Source: Cupriavidus sp. AU9028
Lineage (GTDB): Bacteria; Pseudomonadota; Gammaproteobacteria; Burkholderiales; Burkholderiaceae
Length of the DNA stretch: 64,000 nt
Assembly (NCBI RefSeq): GCF_019795295.1
Contig: NZ_JAIMCG010000004.1
Span: 1 to 64,000 of the forward strand
Direction: 5' to 3'
Shown: in pieces, positions 1 to 9,265 of the stretch
Layout of the letters: each line of letters begins with the position of its first letter
Numbering within the stretch: the first letter of the stretch is position 1
Notes under the pieces: model-generated
What the model was told of the DNA's origin: nothing
Databases searched by the model: none
Seen by the model: only the letters and a program-made list of their open reading frames with translations
Program-made: the position numbers and the translations under genes

Positions 1-104
1 AGCTCAAAAAGGTGGCGTTGGTGGCAGCCATGCGAAAAGTCCTTGGCATGCTCAACGCCATGGCCAAGCACCGTTGCCCCTGGAATCCTGCTCTTTCCGC
101 TTGA
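1..104 (+). CDS. IS110-family transposase, C-terminal end (partial)
   Basis: Only the last 33 codons are in the window, read in the frame that starts at base 3 and stops with TGA at 102-104. The visible residues include KVALVAAMRKVLGMLNAM and end in CPWNPALSA. This matches the C-terminal tail typical of IS110/IS116/IS902 transposases, where a KxALVAxMRK helix is followed by a short LNAM segment. These enzymes are DEDD recombinases that move an insertion sequence without the usual terminal inverted repeats. Whether the element is intact cannot be judged because the rest lies outside the window. It is followed directly by hairpin repeats rather than by a recognisable IS end. Call made from the tail motif alone. 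Confidence 0.7.
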   Translation, partial: LKKVALVAAMRKVLGMLNAMAKHRCPWNPALSA

Positions 105-118
105 CCGGCAAGACGGTT

Positions 119-299
119 GCTCTCCCCTTGAAGGGGAGAGGGGGAAAACCGCCAGCCACCGAACCACTGCCGGTTTGCTCCCCTCGCCCGCTTGCGGGAG
201 AGGGGCCCGGGGGAGAAGGAGAAAACCCGCCGCATATCCAGTGCTGCCGGTTTGCTCCCCTCGCCCGCTTGCGGGAGAGGGGCCGGGGGAGAGGGCCAG
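119..299. repeat. Cluster of hairpin repeats (family A), three copies
   Basis: Between the transposase tail and the symporter gene lie a short hairpin at about 119-140 and two nearly identical palindromic units at about 177-220 and 254-297. Each unit is built on CGCCCGCTTGCGGGAGAGGGGC and a trailing G-rich GGGGGAGAGGG arm. The two long units share the flank TGCCGGTTTGCTCCCC, so they form a roughly 77-bp direct duplication. The same family recurs at 19093, 26743, 26817, 39653, 39724 and 39790. It resembles the REP-type intergenic palindromes common in Burkholderiales and may act as a transcription terminator for the minus-strand symporter gene. Confidence 0.8.
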
Positions 300-315
300 C
301 GGGCGCAACCGGCCC

Positions 316-1749
316 CTAGATATGCAGCTGCTTCACCGGCGCCCGGTCGTTGATCCACTGCGGCAGCAGCGAACCGCCCAGCATGCCGCCCAGCGAGAAC
401 AGCAGCCCCACCATCTGCGGCGGCACGGCCGCGTCGGCGAAGGCCACCTCGGCGGTCAGCCACGAGGACAGCCCGAGCAGGATGGCCGCCAGTCCGCCCT
501 GCCGTGTCGCCCGCTTCCAGAACAGACCGAAGGCGAGCGGCACGAAGGACGACACCAGCGTGACCTTGTAGGCGTTCTCCACCATATGGAAGATCGACAG
601 GTGCGAGTTCAGCGCGAACAGCGTCACCAGCGTGGTGAACACCAGCACCACCGCCTGCATCACGCGCAGGAAGCGCCTGTCGTCCAGATGGCGGAAATAC
701 GGTCGCAGGATGTTCTCGGCGAAGGTCACCGACGGCGCCAGCAGCGTGGCCGAGGCGCAGCTCTTGATGGCGGAAAGCAGCGCACCGAAGAACATGACCT
801 GCGCGAACAGCGGCGCGTGGTCGAGGATCAGCCGCGGCAGGATCAGTTGCGAATCGACATCGATATAGCGCTGCACCATGGCCGGATCGATCAACGTCGC
901 CGAGTAGGCCAGGAACATCGGGATGAAGGCGAAGCAGAAGTACAGCACGCCGCCCAGCACCGAGGCGCGCGCGGCGATGTTCTCGGTGCGCGACGAGGTG
1001 ACCCGCTGGAACACGTCCTGCTGCGGAATCGAGCCCAGCATCATGGTGAACAGCGCGGCGGCAAAACCGATGATGGCGATCAGGTCCAGTTCAGGCAGGA
1101 ACTCGAACTTGCCCGCCGCGGCCGCATGCGACACCACCGCCGAGACGCCGCCGGCCTGGCCGCTGACCTCATAGCCGATATACAGCATGCCGATCACGAT
1201 GATGATCATCTGGATGAAATCGGTGATCGCCACCGACCACATGCCGCCGAACAGCGTGTAGACCAGCACGCTGGCGGCGCCGATCATCATGCCGGCCTCC
1301 TGCGACAGCGCCCCGTCCGACACCGTATAGAACACCAGTCCCAGCGCCTTGATCTGCGCCGCCACCCAGCCCAGGTACGACACCACGATGCACAGCGTGG
1401 TCAGCACCTCGGCCAGCCGGCCATAGCGGTTGTGGTAGTAGTCGCCGATGGTCAGCAGGTTCATCCGGTACAGCGGCCGGGCGAAGAACAGACCGACGAG
1501 GATCAGGCACAGCGACGAGCCGAAGGGGTCCGATACCACCCCGGAGAGGCCCTCGTTGAGGAAGACGGCCGGAATGCCCAGCACCGTTTCGGAGCCGAAC
1601 CAGGTGGCGAACACCGTGGCGGTGACCACGTAGAACGGCAGGCTGCGGCCGGCGACGGCGAAGTCCGCGGTGTTGCGCACCCGCAGCGCGGCCCACAGGC
1701 CGATGCCGACGGAAATAATCCAGTAGATAACGACAAACCAGATCAGCAT
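316..1749 (-). CDS. Sodium:solute symporter family (SSS) transporter
   Basis: A 477-residue integral membrane protein of the SSS family, which couples uptake of small organic solutes to sodium or proton flow at the inner membrane. The sequence is hydrophobic throughout, with a dozen or more predicted membrane helices. It carries family hallmarks: an N-terminal helix ending in DFAVAGRSLP, the ATWFGSETVLGIP loop of helix 2, and GGMWSVAITDFIQ in the middle. The substrate cannot be told from sequence, and the neighbours (ubiB upstream, a transposase tail downstream) do not point to one. ATG 1749 gives a normal SSS N-terminus and has a GAGGG stretch upstream. Some relatives are associated with sensor kinases, but no kinase domain is present here. 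Confidence 0.9.
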   Translation of the reverse strand: MLIWFVVIYWIISVGIGLWAALRVRNTADFAVAGRSLPFYVVTATVFATWFGSETVLGIPAVFLNEGLSGVVSDPFGSSLCLILVGLFFARPLYRMNLLTIGDYYHNRYGRLAEVLTTLCIVVSYLGWVAAQIKALGLVFYTVSDGALSQEAGMMIGAASVLVYTLFGGMWSVAITDFIQMIIIVIGMLYIGYEVSGQAGGVSAVVSHAAAAGKFEFLPELDLIAIIGFAAALFTMMLGSIPQQDVFQRVTSSRTENIAARASVLGGVLYFCFAFIPMFLAYSATLIDPAMVQRYIDVDSQLILPRLILDHAPLFAQVMFFGALLSAIKSCASATLLAPSVTFAENILRPYFRHLDDRRFLRVMQAVVLVFTTLVTLFALNSHLSIFHMVENAYKVTLVSSFVPLAFGLFWKRATRQGGLAAILLGLSSWLTAEVAFADAAVPPQMVGLLFSLGGMLGGSLLPQWINDRAPVKQLHI

Positions 1750-2075
1750 GCTGCTGCCTATCCCTCAATGCCCGTGGGCCAAGAAACCGAATGGCGGGCG
1801 GCAGCGTCGCCGCGGGCCGGATGGCAGCGGCGAACCACGGCGCCCGCAGTCCAATTCATCGGTCGGGGCCGCGTGGATGGCGGACAGCTGCCCCGGGACG
1901 GGCGCTGGCCTGCGGTCGTAGCCGAATCAAAACGCGGATTATAGCGATGCATGGAGGGACACAAAGCGACGAAAACAAAAAATGCCGTCGCCTTGTTTGT
2001 GGTAGGGCGCCGTCGGAGCGCCAGGAAAGCGGTACTTCCGCGCCCCCTGCCCCGCCAGGATGGCCGGGACCTCGC
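1750..2075. other. Intergenic region upstream of the symporter gene
   Basis: These 326 bases separate the 3' end of ubiB from the start of the symporter gene, both on the minus strand. No convincing coding region was found. On the minus strand a perfect TATAAT hexamer lies at 1943-1938, with a weak TTTGTG-like element about 17 bp further upstream, so the symporter gene probably has its own promoter and a leader of about 180 nt. The A-rich stretch at 1966-1983 is unusual for this GC-rich DNA. No strong terminator for ubiB was recognised. Confidence 0.5.
1938..1966 (-). promoter_or_regulatory. Candidate sigma-70 promoter for the symporter gene
   Basis: The minus strand reads TATAAT at 1943-1938, identical to the sigma-70 -10 consensus. 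An imperfect TTTGTG/TTGTGT -35 candidate lies 16-17 bp upstream. It is the best promoter-like sequence in the gap and faces the symporter start at 1749. The weak -35 keeps confidence low. Confidence 0.4.
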
Positions 2076-3647
2076 CTAGCCGATCCAGTCGCCCAGTTGC
2101 GTCAATACCACGGTGGCAAGCAAGGCGGCGCCGACGATCACGGTCACGGACAGCAACCGGTTGGTGCGCCGCTGCTCGACCACCAGCGCGGCCAGCAGCC
2201 GGTCCTGCTCGGCGTTGGAAACCAGCGCACGGCGCTCCAGGAACTGGTGCGCGAGGCGCGGGAAGTCGGGGATCATCTTGGCCCATTGCGGCGCCTCGAC
2301 CTGGATGCGCTCCCAGGCGCCGCGCCAGCCGACCTGCTCGTGCATCCAGCGCTCCAGGTAAGGCTTGGCGGTACGCCACAGGTCCAGGTCCGGGTCGAGC
2401 TGGCGGCCCAGGCCCTCGATATTGAGCAGGGTCTTCTGCAGCAGTACCAGCTGTGGCTGAATCTCCACATTGAAGCGGCGAGAGGTCTGGAACAGGCGCA
2501 TCAGCACCATGCCCAGCGAAATCTCCTTCAGCGGCTTGTCGAAGTAGGGTTCGCAGCAGGCGCGCACTGCACTCTCCAGCTCCTCGACGCGAGTCTGCGG
2601 CGGCACCCAGCCCGATTCCACGTGCAGCAGCGCCACGCGGTGGTAGTCGCGGCGGAAGAAGGCGATGAAGTTCTGCGCCAGGTAGTTCTTGTCGAATTCG
2701 GACAGCGCCCCGACGATGCCGAAGTCCAGGGCGATATAGCGGCCGAAGGTCTCGGGCTGGACCGAGACCAGGATGTTGCCCGGGTGCATGTCGGCGTGGA
2801 AGAAGCCGTCGCGGAACACCTGGGTGAAAAAGATCTCGACCCCTTCGACCGCCAGCCGGTGCAGATCGACCCCGGCCGCCTTCAGCGATTCGGTCCGCGA
2901 GATCGGGATGCCGTCCATCCGCTCCATCACGAAGACCTCGCTGCTGCAGAAGTCCCAGAACACTTCGGGCACCAGCAGCAGTTCGGTATCGGCGAAATTG
3001 CGGCGCAGCTGGCTTGCATTGGCCGCCTCGATCATCAGATCCAGTTCGTCGTGCAGGTACTTGTCGAACTCGGCCACCACCTCGCGCGGCTTGAGCCGCT
3101 TGCCGTCGGCCGATACCCGCTCGATCCAGCGGGCGACATCCCGCATCAGCGCCAGGTCGCTGTCGATCACCGGCAGCATGCCGGGCCGCAGCACCTTGAC
3201 CGCGACCTCGCGGCCGCGGTGCGGGCCGGCCTTCAGCGTGGCGAAGTGCACCTGGGCGATCGAGGCGCTGGCGATCGGCTGGTGATCGAAGTCCTCGAAC
3301 AGCTGGTCCAGCCGGCGGCCCAGCGACCGCTCGATGATGGACACGGCAACCACGGAATCGAACGGCGGCACCTGGTCCTGCAGCAGCGCAAGCTCATCGG
3401 CGATGTCGGCCGGCAGCAGGTCCCGCCGCGTGGACAGCACCTGGCCGAACTTGACGAAAATCGGCCCCAGCCGTGTCAGCGCCAGACGCAGGCGCACGCC
3501 GCGCGGCACGTCCAGACGGCGTCCCACCGTGATGACTCGCGTCAGCAGCCGGATGCGGCGGTTGCGGAAGCCGGACAGCACCAGCTCGTCCAGGCCGTAG
3601 TAAAAGATGACAAAGACGATCTTGCAAAGCCGCAGAAATCGAGTCAT
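2076..3647 (-). CDS. ubiB: UbiB, atypical kinase/ATPase of ubiquinone biosynthesis
   Basis: A 523-residue protein of the ABC1/ADCK/UbiB family, which supports coenzyme Q synthesis as a membrane-associated ATPase that helps present hydrophobic intermediates to the Ubi complex. Family motifs are visible: KFGQ (66-69) in the KxGQ extension, the alanine-rich ASASIAQVH loop (126-134) replacing the usual glycine loop, the ATP lysine in AVKVLRPG (K151), the catalytic HADMHPGN (284-291) and LDFG (307-310). The C-terminus holds the expected pair of hydrophobic helices ending in [10 protein letters not shown]. Length matches the roughly 540-residue family norm. It lies 46 bp downstream of ubiJ and is probably cotranscribed with it. 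Confidence 0.96.
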   Translation of the reverse strand: MTRFLRLCKIVFVIFYYGLDELVLSGFRNRRIRLLTRVITVGRRLDVPRGVRLRLALTRLGPIFVKFGQVLSTRRDLLPADIADELALLQDQVPPFDSVVAVSIIERSLGRRLDQLFEDFDHQPIASASIAQVHFATLKAGPHRGREVAVKVLRPGMLPVIDSDLALMRDVARWIERVSADGKRLKPREVVAEFDKYLHDELDLMIEAANASQLRRNFADTELLLVPEVFWDFCSSEVFVMERMDGIPISRTESLKAAGVDLHRLAVEGVEIFFTQVFRDGFFHADMHPGNILVSVQPETFGRYIALDFGIVGALSEFDKNYLAQNFIAFFRRDYHRVALLHVESGWVPPQTRVEELESAVRACCEPYFDKPLKEISLGMVLMRLFQTSRRFNVEIQPQLVLLQKTLLNIEGLGRQLDPDLDLWRTAKPYLERWMHEQVGWRGAWERIQVEAPQWAKMIPDFPRLAHQFLERRALVSNAEQDRLLAALVVEQRRTNRLLSVTVIVGAALLATVVLTQLGDWIG

Positions 3648-3693
3648 TCAGGAATTCGGTTGGTTGGTTCCAGACGATGGGACATGCCCCGCG

Positions 3694-4395
3694 TCAACGA
3701 TGGGCCGAAGGCAGGCCGCCATGCGGCGTGAGGGGCGTGAGCTGCGCCTGTTGTCCGCCCTGGCGCAGCCGCTCCAGCCGTTCCAGCCGCTTCTCCAGGC
3801 GGGCAAGATCGTCGCGCAGCACGGCAACCTCGGTGCTGAACTCCGCCAGCGCCACGTGCCGCACCAGCGTCGGCTGTTCGTCCAGCAGGTACTCGGTGAC
3901 GTTGTCCAGCAGATGCATGCCGGCACGGATGGCGCCGGCATGCAACTGCTGCACCCCATCGACCACCCGCTGTGCGACCCCATCGCCCATGGTGTTGCCC
4001 ATCACCGCGCGTAACGCGCGCGACAGATCCTCGGCGGCATCCCATCGCAAATGCCGGGCCAGCCCGGAAACGGTATTGGCCAGCTCGGCGTCGCCTTCCA
4101 GCCGGACGTGTCGCATGGCGGCCGCCTGTCCGCCCGAGGCGATGTCCGCCGCCACCAGTGGCCATTGCTGAAGCGGCACGCGCAGGATCACCGATGCTTC
4201 CGGGTCGCCCTCGCGGGCAACCGCCACGCGGCCGTCGGGCTCGACCCGCAGCGACAGCGCGAATGCCGCTGCATCGAAGCCGATGACACGGCCGGCATAG
4301 CCGGCCAGTTGCTGGCGGGCCCACGGCTCCTGTTCGAGCAAGTGATTCAGCGCGGTGATCAAAGGGGTCAGCAGCGCGGAAGGTAGCAGGTTCAT
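3694..4395 (-). CDS. ubiJ: UbiJ, SCP2-domain ubiquinone biosynthesis accessory factor
   Basis: A 233-residue SCP2/UbiJ protein. UbiJ binds ubiquinone lipid intermediates and, with UbiK, assembles the cytosolic Ubi hydroxylase/methylase complex. The start at 4395 (MNLLPSALLTPLI) is preferred over an upstream in-frame extension because that extension is arginine- and proline-rich and runs into the tim44 terminator. The N-terminal two thirds form the SCP2 lipid-binding fold (ALSLRVEPDGRVAVA, ASGGQAAAMRHVRLEGDAEL). The C-terminal part is a charged coiled coil (FSTEVAVLRDDLARLEKRLE). Position between ubiE/tim44 and ubiB is the standard arrangement in this group. Confidence 0.92.
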   Translation of the reverse strand: MNLLPSALLTPLITALNHLLEQEPWARQQLAGYAGRVIGFDAAAFALSLRVEPDGRVAVAREGDPEASVILRVPLQQWPLVAADIASGGQAAAMRHVRLEGDAELANTVSGLARHLRWDAAEDLSRALRAVMGNTMGDGVAQRVVDGVQQLHAGAIRAGMHLLDNVTEYLLDEQPTLVRHVALAEFSTEVAVLRDDLARLEKRLERLERLRQGGQQAQLTPLTPHGGLPSAHR

Positions 4396-4508
4396 GGCGT
4401 ATGGCGCTTGCAAGCGCGCACTGAAAGGCGGGCGCGGCGAAGCCGGCGGCAACCGCAATGCCATCCCGCGGGAAGCGGAAGCGACCCCAACGGAACCGCG
4501 CGCCCAAC

Positions 4509-4539
4509 AAAAAAGGCCCACGCGCATGCGCATGGGCCT
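4509..4539 (-). terminator. Rho-independent terminator after the tim44-like gene
   Basis: Read on the minus strand, a GC-rich inverted repeat (GGCCCA at 4538-4533 pairing with TGGGCC at 4520-4515, with a self-complementary GCGCATGCGC core between) is followed by six consecutive T residues (4514-4509). This is a textbook intrinsic terminator. It lies about 50 bp past the stop of the tim44-like gene, so ubiJ-ubiB probably have a separate promoter. Confidence 0.85.
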
Positions 4540-4587
4540 CCATTCTAAGCCAGCGGCTGGCGCATCACGCCGCCGTCCAGCCAGGCG

Positions 4588-5613
4588 TCAGGATTCCTGC
4601 TGGATCCCGGCCAGCACCCAGCCGCCGGCACCGGCAGCCGGCTTGGCGAGATTCCACACCTCGCCGAACGGCTGCGCGGCATCGCCCTCATTCTCGCGAA
4701 TCATGCCGGAGAAGCGCACGCTGGCGATGTGCTGGTTGTCGATGGTCTCGATGCCCAGCAGTGCCGCGTCCAGCGTGACCACGTCGGTCTTGTTGGTCTG
4801 CTGCCCGCGCTCGGTCAGGTCCATCTTGATCTCGGCGAACATTTCCGGGGTGGTGAACTCGCGGATGTCGTCGAGATTGCCTGCGTCCCACGCGGCCTGC
4901 AGGCGCACGAAGTAGACCTTGGCATTGCGCAGGAAGGCTTCGGTGTCGAAGTCCGCCGGCACGCCCCACGGCTGGGCCGCTGCCGCCGTGGCCGCGCCAG
5001 CCGCGGCAACGCTACCCGCGGCCGGCTGCGCCAGGCGCTCGCCGATCACGGGGCCGCGTTGCTGGGCCGAATCGCGCAGCATCGGCTCATTGGCACGGTC
5101 GAAGCCGCCGAAACCGCTGCGGCCCGCGGCGCCGCCTGCCGAACCGGCACCAGCACCAGCGGCCGCGCCGGCATAGGCCGGTTGCGGACGCTTGCTGCCG
5201 CCACGGAACTTGCGAATCAGCCAGATCGCGACGAAGGCGATCAGGGCGATCAGGATCAGGTTGGACAGGAAGTTCACCGCGGCGCCGCCCAGACCCATGC
5301 TCGACAGCAGCCAGCCAAGACCCAGGCCGGCGGCCAGTCCGCCCAGCATGCCACCCCAGTTGCGGCGCGGCTGCGCGGCGGTGGCCGCGCCTGCTGCGCC
5401 AGCCGTGGCCGGTGCCGCCTGCTGCTGGCCAGCCTGGCCCGGCTGCTGCGCCGGTGCCTGCGGCGCCTGCTGGCGCTGCTGCGTCACGCTGGAGGACTGC
5501 TTGCCCACGCTGCGCGAACCGCCCATGCGCTTGGCATCGGCGTCGAAGACCATTCCGAAGGCCAGCAAACCGGCCATCGACCCCGCAAGGATTTTCCCTC
5601 GAACCAAAGACAT
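4588..5613 (-). CDS. Tim44-like domain protein, secreted or membrane-anchored
   Basis: A 341-residue protein with a signal-like N-terminus (KILAGSMAGLLAFGMVFDADA). A long Gln/Ala/Pro-rich low-complexity stretch follows (about 37-90). One or two hydrophobic segments come next, including FLSNLILIALIAFVAIWLI (about 115-135). The C-terminal Tim44 fold covers about 205-341 (FDTEAFLRNAKVYFVRLQAAW, NLDDIREFTTPEMFAEI). Bacterial Tim44-like proteins are of poorly defined role. The fold is related to the lipid-binding domain of mitochondrial Tim44. It lies 56 bp downstream of ubiE on the same strand and ends in a strong terminator. Its constant position beside ubiE suggests a link to membrane lipid or quinone functions, but that is inference. 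Confidence 0.88.
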   Translation of the reverse strand: MSLVRGKILAGSMAGLLAFGMVFDADAKRMGGSRSVGKQSSSVTQQRQQAPQAPAQQPGQAGQQQAAPATAGAAGAATAAQPRRNWGGMLGGLAAGLGLGWLLSSMGLGGAAVNFLSNLILIALIAFVAIWLIRKFRGGSKRPQPAYAGAAAGAGAGSAGGAAGRSGFGGFDRANEPMLRDSAQQRGPVIGERLAQPAAGSVAAAGAATAAAAQPWGVPADFDTEAFLRNAKVYFVRLQAAWDAGNLDDIREFTTPEMFAEIKMDLTERGQQTNKTDVVTLDAALLGIETIDNQHIASVRFSGMIRENEGDAAQPFGEVWNLAKPAAGAGGWVLAGIQQES

Positions 5614-5669
5614 ATCTGTATCCCCTTATTGCGCCCGATGCACCTGACGGCACCTTTGATGGCGTTGTC

Positions 5670-6401
5670 TCAGTACTTCCGACCGGTATGAAGTGCTACC
5701 ACGCCAGCCGCAAGATTGTAGTATTCGACGTTTTCCAGGCCCGCTTGTTCCATCATTTGCACCAAAGTTTGTTGATCCGGGTGCATACGGATGGATTCGG
5801 CCAGATATCGGTAGCTTTCGGCGTCTCCGGCCACCCGCTGGCCCAGCCACGGCAGGACCTTGAAGGAATACACGTCGTACGCTTTCTCGAGCGGCTTCCA
5901 CACCCGCGAGAACTCCAGCACCATCACCTTGCCGCCCGGCTTGACGACCCGGCGCATCTCCCGCAGGGCGGCATCCTTGTGCGTCATGTTGCGCAGGCCG
6001 AACGCGACCGTGACCAGGTCGAAGTAGTTGTCCGGAAAGGGAATGCGCTCGGCGTCGCACAGGCAGGACGGCGTCAGGATGCCGTCGTTGAGCAGCCGGT
6101 CGCGGCCCACGCGCAGCATCGACTCGTTGATGTCGGTCAGCCATACCTCGCCGGTCGGACCGGCCTTGCGGGCGAAGGCGCGGGCGAGGTCGCCGGTGCC
6201 GCCGGCGATGTCCAGCACCTTGTGCCCCGGGCGCACGTTGGCCTGGGCGATGGTGAACATCTTCCAGAGCCGATGCATGCCGCCCGACATCAGGTCGTTC
6301 ATCAGGTCGTACTTGCTCGCCACCGAGTGAAACACGCCGGCGACCTTGCCGGCCTTCTCGGCCTCGTCGACCTTCTCGAACCCGAAATGGGTCTCGCTCA
6401 T
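5670..6401 (-). CDS. ubiE: UbiE, demethylmenaquinol/2-methoxy-6-polyprenylbenzoquinol methyltransferase
   Basis: A 243-residue class I SAM-dependent C-methyltransferase that methylates the benzoquinol ring in ubiquinone synthesis (and demethylmenaquinol in organisms that make menaquinone). The start at 6401 gives the family N-terminus [17 protein letters not shown]. Motifs: SAM-binding [12 protein letters not shown] near residue 70, the UbiE signature [16 protein letters not shown], and [12 protein letters not shown]. Length equals the usual 240-250 residues. The gene follows the DUF971 gene by 26 bp and precedes the tim44-like gene, forming one minus-strand transcription unit. Confidence 0.97.
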   Translation of the reverse strand: MSETHFGFEKVDEAEKAGKVAGVFHSVASKYDLMNDLMSGGMHRLWKMFTIAQANVRPGHKVLDIAGGTGDLARAFARKAGPTGEVWLTDINESMLRVGRDRLLNDGILTPSCLCDAERIPFPDNYFDLVTVAFGLRNMTHKDAALREMRRVVKPGGKVMVLEFSRVWKPLEKAYDVYSFKVLPWLGQRVAGDAESYRYLAESIRMHPDQQTLVQMMEQAGLENVEYYNLAAGVVALHTGRKY

Positions 6402-6427
6402 ATCCTGCTCCAGGTTGCGCTCGGGTT

Positions 6428-6841
6428 TCAGTGATTGCCGCAGGCGTGCCCGCTGGCAGGCGGCATCGGCGTGTCGCGGTCGACGCCGGCGGCCTCCAGC
6501 CGTTGCAGGTATTCCTGCCACAGGCTTTCCTGCTCCACGCCGAGCTTGTACAGCCAGTCCCAGGAATAGATGCCGGACTCGTGGCCGTCCGAGAAACGGA
6601 TCAGGATGGCGTAGTTGCCGACCGGCTCGACGGCCGTCACGCCGACGTCGCGCTTGCCGTACTGGAGAACCTCCTGGCCGGGGCCGTGGCCCTGCACCTC
6701 GGCAGAGGGCGAATACACGCGCAGGTATTCGAACGGCAGCCGGAAGCTGCTGCCATTGTCGAAGCCGATTTCCAGCACGCGCGACTGGGTGTGGACCGTC
6801 AGCGCGGTGGGATGGGGGGTGTCTTTTTCCAGGCCAGCCAT
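6428..6841 (-). CDS. DUF971 (GBBH-like N-terminal) domain protein
   Basis: A small protein of 137 residues with a DUF971 fold, the domain also found at the N-terminus of gamma-butyrobetaine hydroxylase and fused to Mrp-type iron-sulfur carriers. Recognisable elements are [20 protein letters not shown], followed by [24 protein letters not shown]. The alternative GTG start at 6868 would add nine residues without family similarity, so ATG 6841 is chosen. It sits 26 bp before ubiE, a constant partnership in beta-proteobacteria. Its biochemical role is not known. Confidence 0.88.
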   Translation of the reverse strand: MAGLEKDTPHPTALTVHTQSRVLEIGFDNGSSFRLPFEYLRVYSPSAEVQGHGPGQEVLQYGKRDVGVTAVEPVGNYAILIRFSDGHESGIYSWDWLYKLGVEQESLWQEYLQRLEAAGVDRDTPMPPASGHACGNH

Positions 6842-6878
6842 GGTTGCCGCAGGGACGCCGCCCCTCACGGAACGGCTG

Positions 6879-8759
6879 TCACGAATCTTGTACGACCCGA
6901 TAGCTTACCGCACGGGGCAGACCTTGCCCATCTTCGTGTGCGGCGCGGCGCTCCTGCCCGGTCCGGGGGTCGCCCTCGGGCACATAGCGCAGGCGCCGCT
7001 GGTGGAAGCGCGCTACCGTGCTGCGGTGGGCGATGCTGACGATGGCGGCACCGGGCAGCGCCTCGACCATCAGCGCATACATCGCCGACTCGGTGTCCTC
7101 GTCCAGCGCGCTGGTGGCTTCGTCGAGGAACAGGAAGTCCGGGCGCTGCAGCAGCGCCCGCGCAAAAGCCAGCCGCTGCTGCTCGCCGGGCGAGAGCCGC
7201 AGCGACCAGTTGTCGAAGACATCGAGCTGGTTGGCCAGTGCGCCCAGCTGGGTCCGATGCAGCACCGAACGCAAGATCTCCTTGTCGTAGGTGGTGCCGG
7301 TGTCCGGGTAGCACAGCGCATCGGCCAGCGTGCCGACCGGCAGATAGCTGCGCTGGGGCAGGAACAGCGTGCGCGCCTCCTGCGGGATCGCGATGGAACC
7401 GCTGCCGTAAGGCCAGATGCCGGCCAGGGCGCGGAACAGCACGCTCTTGCCGCACCCCGACGGGCCGCTGACCAGCCAGCGCTCGCCGGCGCCGATCGAC
7501 AGCGAGAACGGCGCCACCAGCGGACGCTGCCCGACCGGCCGGCCGGGCTGGCCGACCACCGGCAACGCCAGCGCCAGTGCGTCGATCTCGATGCCGGCGC
7601 CGGGCGCGCGGTGCACCTCGATATCGCGCCGCCCGTCGTGCGACCGCTCCTGCCGCTGGGCCTCGCGAATCGCCTCCTGGAAGTCGATCAGACGGTTGGA
7701 TGCGGCCTTCCAGCCAACCAGCGTGGCGTAGTTGTCGACGAACCACGACAGTGCGCCCTGCACCTGGCCGAATGCCGAGGACATCTGCATCAGCCCGCCC
7801 AGCGTCATCTTGCCGGCGAAGTAACGCGGCGCGGCGACCAGGATCGGAAAGATGATGGCGAACTGCCCATAGGCCGAGTTCACGAAGATCAGCCGCCGCG
7901 TGTAGAACATCAGCTGGCCCCAGTTCGCGCGGATCTGCTCGAAGCGCGCGGCCAGCCCGGACTTCTCGGTCGGCTCGCCGCGGTACAACGCCACCGGCTC
8001 GCTGTTCTCGCGCAGCCGCACCAGCGAGAAGCGGAAGTTCGCCTCGTACTGTTCCTGCTGGAAGTTCAGCCCGATCAGCGGCCTGCCGATCCAGTGCGTG
8101 ATCAGCGAACCGACCACCGCGTAGCCGCAGGCGAACCACACCATATAGCCGGGGATGGTGATGGCGTTGCCACCGAGCGCAAAGCTGATGGGCCCCGACA
8201 CCGCCCACAGGATGCCGACGAAGGAAATCAGCGTGACCACGGCGTTGAGCAGGCCGAGCGACAGCGACAGCGCACCGTCGGTGAACAGCCGCAGGTCGTC
8301 GGCCAGCCGCTGGTCCGGGTTGTCGGTGGCGTGGGTCTGCTCGATGCGGTAGTACGCCTGCCAGCCCAGCCAGCGGTCGAGGAACTGGCCGGTCATCCAG
8401 GTCCGCCAGCGCATCTGCAGCATCATCGTGTAGTACTGGCGGAAGATCGCCGCGACGATGAAGAAGGCCGCCAGGATCGAAAAGCGCAGCAGCAGGGTCT
8501 GGAACGCGGGGAAGTCGCGCTGCTCGAGCGCGTTGTAGAACGCCCGGTTCCAGTCGTTGATCAGTACGTTGATGTAGACGATGCCCAGGTTCAGCGCCAC
8601 CAGCAGCGCCAGCAGGCCCAGTCCCGCCTTGCGGTCCTCCGACTTCCAGTAGGGCTTGATCAGCTCCCAGGTTGCGCGCACGCGCAGCCGGCTCTGGATC
8701 TTCAGTTCGCGGGCCGGTACGGCCGGCCCTGGCACGGTGGCGGAGTCAGGCGTCGACAT
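6879..8759 (-). CDS. ABC transporter, fused permease and ATP-binding protein (YddA/SbmA-BacA type)
   Basis: A 626-residue half-transporter of the ABC_membrane_2 (SbmA/BacA-like) plus ABC ATPase type, expected to work as an inner-membrane homodimer. Residues about 45-370 hold the membrane helices with the family phrase LINDWNRAFYNALEQRDF and RWRTWMTGQFLDRWL. The ATPase half has Walker A GPSGCGKS, the signature LSPGEQQRLAFARALLQ and Walker B FLFLDEATSALDE. Relatives include E. coli YddA and vitamin B12/peptide importers such as Rv1819c, so the substrate and direction of transport are uncertain. The H-loop is present (SIAHRSTV). The gene lies 37 bp upstream of DUF971 and may belong to the same unit. 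Confidence 0.92.
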   Translation of the reverse strand: MSTPDSATVPGPAVPARELKIQSRLRVRATWELIKPYWKSEDRKAGLGLLALLVALNLGIVYINVLINDWNRAFYNALEQRDFPAFQTLLLRFSILAAFFIVAAIFRQYYTMMLQMRWRTWMTGQFLDRWLGWQAYYRIEQTHATDNPDQRLADDLRLFTDGALSLSLGLLNAVVTLISFVGILWAVSGPISFALGGNAITIPGYMVWFACGYAVVGSLITHWIGRPLIGLNFQQEQYEANFRFSLVRLRENSEPVALYRGEPTEKSGLAARFEQIRANWGQLMFYTRRLIFVNSAYGQFAIIFPILVAAPRYFAGKMTLGGLMQMSSAFGQVQGALSWFVDNYATLVGWKAASNRLIDFQEAIREAQRQERSHDGRRDIEVHRAPGAGIEIDALALALPVVGQPGRPVGQRPLVAPFSLSIGAGERWLVSGPSGCGKSVLFRALAGIWPYGSGSIAIPQEARTLFLPQRSYLPVGTLADALCYPDTGTTYDKEILRSVLHRTQLGALANQLDVFDNWSLRLSPGEQQRLAFARALLQRPDFLFLDEATSALDEDTESAMYALMVEALPGAAIVSIAHRSTVARFHQRRLRYVPEGDPRTGQERRAAHEDGQGLPRAVSYRVVQDS

Positions 8760-8801
8760 GAATCTGCGGGGGAATGCGCGGGGCGGCGGGCCCCGCTCCG
8801 T

Positions 8802-9260
8802 TCAGGCGGACAGACCGTCAGGCAATGCGGCAAGCGCGCGGCGCAATGCCGGCAGCCGTTGCGCGAGCGCGGCGATGCGCGCGGCATCGGCGTCGCGCTG
8901 TGCGGGCGCCCAGATCGCTTCCGGAAAATGCGTATCCCAGCGATAGCGTGGAATGATATGCCAGTGCAGGTGCGGCACCATATTGCCGAACGCCGCCAGG
9001 TTGACCTTGTCCGGCGTCATCACCTCGCGCACGGTGCGCTCGACCTGCGTGACCAGACGCATCAGCCAGTCCCGGTCCGTCTCGACGAGATCGGACAGTT
9101 CGGCGACGTGCGCGTTCCAGACGATGCGGCAAAAGCCGGGGAAGCGCTCATGCTCGACCAGGATGATGCGCGCCCGCTCGCCGCGCCAGACCAGCTCGCC
9201 GCCCTCGCTGTCGCACAGGGGGCAGCCGGCCACGGCGGCAGGCGCCGCTGTCACTGCCAT
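8802..9260 (-). CDS. HIT-family protein (histidine triad nucleotide hydrolase)
   Basis: A 152-residue HIT protein. The signature HLHWHIIPR carries the triad H97, H99 and H101, the catalytic site of nucleoside phosphoramidase or dinucleoside hydrolase activity. A CPLC pair near residue 13 begins the fold and may bind a metal. The start at 9260 is chosen because upstream in-frame codons overlap the preceding gene and are arginine-rich without family similarity. The gene begins just 5 bp after the stop of the large flavoprotein gene, so the two are almost certainly cotranscribed. The physiological substrate is unknown. Confidence 0.93.
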   Translation of the reverse strand: MAVTAAPAAVAGCPLCDSEGGELVWRGERARIILVEHERFPGFCRIVWNAHVAELSDLVETDRDWLMRLVTQVERTVREVMTPDKVNLAAFGNMVPHLHWHIIPRYRWDTHFPEAIWAPAQRDADAARIAALAQRLPALRRALAALPDGLSA

Positions 9261-9265
9261 CCCGA

